From Pseudomonadales bacterium (GTDB taxonomy: Bacteria; Pseudomonadota; Gammaproteobacteria; Pseudomonadales; Pseudohongiellaceae): a stretch of DNA of 64,000 nt. Within the stretch, counting starts at the first letter, position 1. Each line of letters opens with the position of its first letter. Location of the stretch: positions 1-64,000 of the forward strand of contig JALRKV010000083.1 in the NCBI GenBank assembly GCA_023254735.1, given 5' to 3'. Positions 60,039 to 64,000 of this stretch are shown piece by piece. Position numbers and translations under genes: made by a program. Under the pieces are notes generated by a model. That model ran no database searches. It had not been told where the DNA came from and saw nothing but the letters and a program-made list of their open reading frames with translations.

Positions 60039-61241
60039 CTAGTCTATTTTCACCAGCCCGATTCGGTTCGAGCTCGTTTGATGGATCAGTAGGTCACCAG
60101 CTTCGGTCACCCAAACATTGCGTACGATGCCAACACCGGAGGGGATCGCCCAGCTCTGAAATCGCTCCGCCTCTGGATCAAACCTCACGAGCGCATCAGG
60201 GCGCATGCCCGATTCGTTATACCAAATGACATCGTCGATAACCGCAAGTGCGTAGGGATGTGAGCTTTCGCCACTAGGAGAATCCCACTGCGTAATATGC
60301 CCAGTCTCGGGATCAAGCCTACCGATCTTCCCTAGGGTTGAATTCACAAACCAGACGTCTCCTTTACTGTCTATATCGAGGCGACGGATGCGCGTGCGAG
60401 CATCCGGAACATCAAAATAGGTGACCTCGAGGGTATCAGGATCTAGGCGTCCGAGCTTGTTGGTGCCGTTATAGGCTACCCAGACCATGCCATTGGGCGC
60501 GACCTGAATACCATAAGGTCTCGGCTCGGTGTCAATTTCTGTGACCTCGCCACTTCGGGGATCAACACGCCCGAGCATGCCAGCCCCCTGAGCGGTGAAA
60601 TAGAGATTGCCGTTAGGGTGAAATGTCGCAGAATGCGGGTCGCGCGCCTTGGTTTTAAATTCAGTCACAAGCCCAGTTTCGGGATCGAGGCGACCTATCG
60701 TCGCGTTGCTGTTACCGGTATACCAAATACTGCCATCGTCGGCCGGCACCACGGTGTGAGGGCGTGCCGCGGGCGGCAAAAGAAACTCCTCCATTTCACC
60801 TGTCTCTGGATCAAGCCGCCCAGCAAGACTTGCCCACATGCCGGTCCACCAAATAGAACCATCTCTCGCCTCGACTGGATCCCGCGACCGCTGCCCAAGC
60901 GTTGGCACCATCCATTCGATAATCTCGATCTGAGTGTCTCCAGCGATAAGCGTCGGACGTCTACTCGCGTCCTCAGGAAAATGTTCAGCCAAATAATTAG
61001 CAATCGTCTCAGACTGCGCCTGAGGCAACTTGATCATGGTCGAAAAGAGCCCCTGCCATTCGGCGGCGCTCCCAAAACCTGCCGAGCGCTCAATCTGCGC
61101 AGTGCCGTGGCAACTTGTACAATGTGCTAAAACCAACTCGCGCCCTGCCCCTTCGGGCAGACCCGATTGAGCTGAGGCGAACCAGGGAAGTGAAAGCAAT
61201 AGGAGCAATGGGAGCAAATGGGCTGAGATGCGGTCCATCAT
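60039..61241 (-). CDS. Cytochrome c fused to a virginiamycin-B-lyase-like (Vgb) propeller
   Basis: A 400-residue exported protein. MMDRISAHLLPLLLLLSLPW is chosen as start (ATG ending at 61241), because an AGGA site lies 6 bp upstream and a good signal peptide follows. A single c-type heme motif CTSCH (41-45) lies in a short cytochrome domain. A seven-bladed propeller with near-identical blade ends follows: GRLDPETGEMEEF, GRLDPETGLVTEF, GRVDPRSGEVTEI, GRLDPDTLEVTYF, GRLDPETGHITQW. Vgb opens streptogramin rings, but the fused heme and missing proof of its catalytic histidines argue for another role, perhaps redox sensing or a lactone-type reaction. Drug resistance should not be assumed. Confidence 0.82.
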   Translation of the reverse strand: MMDRISAHLLPLLLLLSLPWFASAQSGLPEGAGRELVLAHCTSCHGTAQIERSAGFGSAAEWQGLFSTMIKLPQAQSETIANYLAEHFPEDASRRPTLIAGDTQIEIIEWMVPTLGQRSRDPVEARDGSIWWTGMWASLAGRLDPETGEMEEFLLPPAARPHTVVPADDGSIWYTGNSNATIGRLDPETGLVTEFKTKARDPHSATFHPNGNLYFTAQGAGMLGRVDPRSGEVTEIDTEPRPYGIQVAPNGMVWVAYNGTNKLGRLDPDTLEVTYFDVPDARTRIRRLDIDSKGDVWFVNSTLGKIGRLDPETGHITQWDSPSGESSHPYALAVIDDVIWYNESGMRPDALVRFDPEAERFQSWAIPSGVGIVRNVWVTEAGDLLIHQTSSNRIGLVKID

Positions 61242-61299
61242 CTTAATTCCTGTTAGTAGATTGACTATACACGCCGAGCGGAATCGCTCTGCTTCCGGA

Positions 61300-61335
61300 C
61301 TCTCTTGCGGCCTCTCTTGCGGCCTCTCTTGCGGC
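61300..61335. repeat. Three tandem copies of a 12-bp unit
   Basis: The unit CTCTCTTGCGGC occurs three times in a row (61300-61311, 61312-61323, 61324-61335) in the leader of the cytochrome-Vgb gene, 59-94 bp before its start. The unit length is a multiple of three. If translation began further upstream the repeats would encode a Gln-Glu-Arg-Pro series, but the ribosome site argues against that. Confidence 0.75.
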
Positions 61336-61441
61336 TCGAACAGCGAACTAGAGTAGCAGAAATTCGTGCCTGTAAAAGTGGCACGCCCCTGCAAAATCGA
61401 CTTTCCTCAATCGCTCGTTCTGCCCGCTTTGCTCGCTATGC

Positions 61442-62821
61442 TCACTCCGCCATAACCGCGAGCAGCCGTTCCTCCTCGCGCCACCGCCCCTTCCAAAGGC
61501 GCCAAGAAAACAGCAACGCGATCGCAAATAGCATAGCAACGAACGCAACCCACGACGCGCGCGGCCCCCATTCTGCAACCTTAATCACGTAATACTGCGC
61601 CCCAAGTGCAACCCAATGCGTCGTTGTCGACGCATACATGAGCCATTTTGTGTCCCCCGCGCCACGCAGGACGCCGCCGGCTACCTGTATCGTCGCATCG
61701 GCCATCACATAGCTCGACAGACCGATCATCATATAGCCCGCGAGTGCGAGTATGTCGTCGAAATCCCCCTCGGGCGGCTCGAAAACGCTCACTAGCTGGA
61801 AACGAAATACGCTGTAAATGATTGCGATTATTCCTGAGTAACCGAGCGCCATCACGAAGGCTGCAAAGATAACCTGATTCGTTCGATTCATATCGCGTGC
61901 CCCGACGAACCGGCCAATTAGGCTCACCACACCAATGTTCAATCCGATCATCGGGACAAAACAGAGAATATCCCAATTGAACACGATGGCGGCCGACGCA
62001 GCTTCGGTGATGCCATACCCCTGAAACATAAGAAGAAACAGATTGAACGCCGCTACATTGAGAAACAGCTCTGTGCCCGCCGGCAGGCCTAGGCGAACAA
62101 AGCGGCGCATGATTCCCAAATCGAAGACAAAGGACTCCATCACGCGAAATGTTTGTCTATGTTCTTTCGCAAAGAAACAGCTTATGAACAGCACTAGCGC
62201 GAACAATGTCGACAGTATTGTGGACAGAGCTGCGCCGGCGATTCCCATCTCAGGGAAACCGGCAATACCGAAGACCATGGCATAGCAAAGCGGGACATTG
62301 AGGACGAGGCCACAGAGGTCGCAGATCATGACGAGCTTGGTGCGGCCAATCCCTGCAAAGTAAGACGAGAACACCACTTTAGCTAGAGAGATTGGCGAAC
62401 CGACCATTAGCCAGAGATAGTAGGTACGCTCGAGCTCGGCAAGCTGTGGTTCATGCCCCATCCTAACGAAAAGATCGGTGACAAAGTAGGCGATAAACGC
62501 GAGCACCGGCAGACAGGCGACGGTCATAATCAGCCCCTGACTCACTACCTTCGGACACTTGAACCATTCCCGCGCGCCGAAATATTGTGCCGAAAGCGCG
62601 TTGGCGTATCCGAACAACCCCGAAAAGAAGCAAAAGGAAAAGAACAAGGCCACACCACCGCCGAGCGCAGCAGCCATGTGGGTAGGATCGATCATCGACA
62701 TAAATAGCCGATCGGTAAAAATCATCACCGCGAAAGTACCCTGCGAGACCACCATCGGAACGGCAAGCTTGAAGAGTTCGGAAAATGTTTCGCGATTGTA
62801 GTGCTGGGTAACTGCGCGCAT
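61442..62821 (-). CDS. MATE-family efflux transporter
   Basis: A 459-residue inner-membrane protein with 12 hydrophobic segments in two similar halves. The N-terminus ELFKLAVPMVVSQGTFAVMIFTDRLFMSMIDPTHMAAALGGG is typical of MATE proteins. The second half begins near residue 235 with FVRLGLPAGTELFLNVAAF and includes SYVMADATIQVAGGVLRGAGDTKW, the family's mirrored motif. It would expel cationic compounds or metabolites using Na+ or H+. The gene is on the minus strand and ends about 200 bp before the cytochrome-Vgb start, with the 12-bp repeat between. It stands alone. Confidence 0.9.
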   Translation of the reverse strand: MRAVTQHYNRETFSELFKLAVPMVVSQGTFAVMIFTDRLFMSMIDPTHMAAALGGGVALFFSFCFFSGLFGYANALSAQYFGAREWFKCPKVVSQGLIMTVACLPVLAFIAYFVTDLFVRMGHEPQLAELERTYYLWLMVGSPISLAKVVFSSYFAGIGRTKLVMICDLCGLVLNVPLCYAMVFGIAGFPEMGIAGAALSTILSTLFALVLFISCFFAKEHRQTFRVMESFVFDLGIMRRFVRLGLPAGTELFLNVAAFNLFLLMFQGYGITEAASAAIVFNWDILCFVPMIGLNIGVVSLIGRFVGARDMNRTNQVIFAAFVMALGYSGIIAIIYSVFRFQLVSVFEPPEGDFDDILALAGYMMIGLSSYVMADATIQVAGGVLRGAGDTKWLMYASTTTHWVALGAQYYVIKVAEWGPRASWVAFVAMLFAIALLFSWRLWKGRWREEERLLAVMAE

Positions 62822-63049
62822 AAAAACTTCGATTAGGCTTTAAGGTGTCGAGCATACGTCGGGGAGGCATGTTACGCGATTGAGTGGGGCTAAACAATCA
62901 AGCGGCCAAACACAAACCCTTGAGACTCAACGCAGTTTTGGCTTTCTAATCGGCAGAAGCTTGGCTGGTTACGGCTTTAAATAATGACGCCGACAAAGTA
63001 CTATGCTTGCAATTAGATGGCAGATTAAACACTCTCGTTGGAGTAAATC

Positions 63050-63550
63050 ATGGCAAATTTCTACCTCGTTCAGTATCGCGCCCTTGCAGCGGTAATCGCG
63101 TTTACAGCGTCTCTCTTCGGGGCGGTGTCTCTCTCGGCGCAATCGATCGATGACATTACGCTAAACGTTTACAAAGATATTAACTGCGGCTGCTGTGTCG
63201 GTTGGATCGATCACATGCAGGACAAAGGTTTCGCATCAAAGATCAATCACCCTCGCGATCTCAACGGTGTGAAGCACGAACTCGGCGTGCTGCCTGAATG
63301 GCAGTCCTGTCACACTGCTGTGACTAAAGAGGGATATGTCTTTGAGGGGCATGTACCCGCTAAATTTATCGAACAATTCCTGGCTGCACCGCCGGAGGGT
63401 GCACTGGGACTTGCAGTGCCCGGAATGCCCCTAGGAAGCCCGGGAATGGAAATGGGGAACCGCTTCACCCCCTACGACATAGTTCAGATGAACAAAGACG
63501 GTTCTTCCAGCGTGTTCGCTCATGTCGAAAGCGCAGCAGCCCAGAAGTAA
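63050..63550 (+). CDS. Exported DUF411 metal-binding protein
   Basis: A 166-residue exported protein. The signal peptide ends near residue 31 (SLSAQS). The start follows TTGGAG. The DUF411 signature YKDINCGCCVGWIDHMQDKGF is complete, with cysteines 46, 48 and 49 forming the thiol cluster, and later SCHTAVTKEGYVFEGHVPAKFIEQFL and a Met/Gly-rich AVPGMPLGSPGMEMGN segment. This methionine-rich tail, together with the thiol cluster, suggests copper binding, as proposed for this family near copper-resistance genes. No copper operon is adjacent here. Periplasmic location is expected. Confidence 0.88.
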   Translation: MANFYLVQYRALAAVIAFTASLFGAVSLSAQSIDDITLNVYKDINCGCCVGWIDHMQDKGFASKINHPRDLNGVKHELGVLPEWQSCHTAVTKEGYVFEGHVPAKFIEQFLAAPPEGALGLAVPGMPLGSPGMEMGNRFTPYDIVQMNKDGSSSVFAHVESAAAQK

Positions 63551-63555
63551 GACCC

Positions 63556-63993
63556 TTAGCCGTTAGTCGGGAACACTAACATAAAGGTCGCGCTGCATTT
63601 TGCCACCAGCGTGCGGGCCTGCTGTTCTCCGTGCGTCATACTGAACACTCGCATCTCCACTCTGTACAGGCGCTTTCCCGCATGCAGCACTTCGGCCTCG
63701 GCTTCAAGCCGATCACCCATAGGCGGTCTGATAAAGGCAATATTTAAGTCGGTGGTAGCGGAGGCCACGCCTTCGGGCCGCAGGCTGCGCACTGCAACTC
63801 CTGCACACGAATCCGCTAGCGACGTCAGCACGCCGCCGTGCACGCGCCCACCTGCGTTAAAGTGATGAGGCTTAACCGCAATGCTGCATAGCGCTTTGCC
63901 TTCGCCAAAGGATTCGATTTCAATCCCGAGGAATTCACCAAAGGGGCTCATTACCAAACTAGTCGGCATGGGACGTCCTTTTTGCCCGCTCAT
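63556..63993 (-). CDS. PaaI-type hotdog-fold thioesterase
   Basis: A 145-residue cytoplasmic enzyme. The HotDog motif HFNAGGRVHGGVLTSLADSCAGVAVRS contains the conserved GG.VHGG..TSLAD element typical of PaaI/YbgC-like thioesterases, with Asp in the loop as catalytic base and Ser in the helix. The remaining core reads ATTDLNIAFIRPPMGDRLEAEAEVLHAGKR. It would hydrolyse acyl-CoA (for example aromatic or medium-chain). MPTSLVM eight codons downstream is an alternative start. It converges with DUF411 with a gap of 5 bp. The window ends just after its start. Confidence 0.88.
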   Translation of the reverse strand: MSGQKGRPMPTSLVMSPFGEFLGIEIESFGEGKALCSIAVKPHHFNAGGRVHGGVLTSLADSCAGVAVRSLRPEGVASATTDLNIAFIRPPMGDRLEAEAEVLHAGKRLYRVEMRVFSMTHGEQQARTLVAKCSATFMLVFPTNG

Positions 63994-64000
63994 ATTTGCG

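Noticed and set aside
60039-61241. Streptogramin (virginiamycin B) lyase resistance gene
   Set aside because: The fused cytochrome c domain and lack of proven catalytic histidines make this label unsafe.
1-64000. tRNA, rRNA, CRISPR, insertion sequence or prophage elements
   Set aside because: No T-loop/anticodon pattern, spaced repeat array, transposase or phage-like gene was seen in a visual reading of both strands.

Overview
The window looks like a stretch of chromosome from a free-living, probably marine, heterotrophic gammaproteobacterium. The basis is gene content: a two-ACT-type threonine dehydratase, an overlapping tamA-tamB pair, RND and MATE pumps, a DUF1415 protein, a DeaD helicase with a DbpA-like RNA-binding region, and many secreted beta-propeller, DUF1080 and DUF6152 proteins. 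The genus cannot be fixed from the sequence. I see no rRNA, tRNA, insertion sequence, prophage, CRISPR array or obvious pseudogene. Genes are densely packed on both strands, and base composition looks even by eye.

Layout. 1-6.5 kb: end of a membrane protein, ilvA, then a minus-strand group (SSS symporter, lipoprotein, two DUF1080 proteins), then a LysE-type exporter. 6.9-17 kb: an RND permease/adaptor pair, a YciI-like protein, and tamA-tamB. 17-24 kb: a secreted alpha/beta hydrolase and a second RND operon (GntR/FCD regulator, adaptor, permease). Upstream of that operon lies a striking array of 14-bp GntR-type operator repeats. 24-30 kb: a rhodanese lipoprotein facing a minus-strand catabolic group (SSS symporter, Gfo/Idh/MocA oxidoreductase, aldo/keto reductase, TauD-like dioxygenase). 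30-34 kb: a plus-strand set of three exported enzymes (cytochrome/PQQ propeller dehydrogenase, VOC protein, epoxide-hydrolase-like protein). 34-36 kb: an osmoprotectant ABC importer with a permease-binding-protein fusion. 36-48 kb: mostly uncharacterised envelope proteins, a K+ channel, a class II cytochrome c lipoprotein, HupE/UreJ plus its anchor partner, DUF6152 and two relatives of one secreted family, a Tet-like MFS protein and a PhoX-like Tat protein. 48-51 kb: an EF-hand protein followed by an ECF sigma factor, a putative anti-sigma factor and a periplasmic metal-sensor-like protein. 51-64 kb: a helical anchored protein, an exported cyclophilin, an NHL propeller, a small 4-TM protein coupled to an SSS symporter, DeaD, DUF1415, a lipoprotein, a cytochrome c-Vgb propeller fusion, MATE, DUF411 and a PaaI-type thioesterase.

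How the genes may work together. Three SSS symporters and several exported oxidoreductases or hydrolases suggest periplasmic attack on organic substrates followed by sodium-driven uptake. Two RND systems (neither with an outer-membrane factor gene here), MATE, MFS and LysE handle export, and TamAB serves outer-membrane assembly. The two parts with the clearest regulatory logic are the GntR operator array at 23763-23883, which probably autoregulates a regulator-RND operon, and the CnrYXH-like ECF cassette at 48378-50681. I saw no wholly new type of defence or mobile system. The best candidates for something undescribed are these two regulatory units, the 4-TM/SSS pair (54668-56724), and the secreted PQQ/VOC/epoxide-hydrolase cluster (29842-33924).
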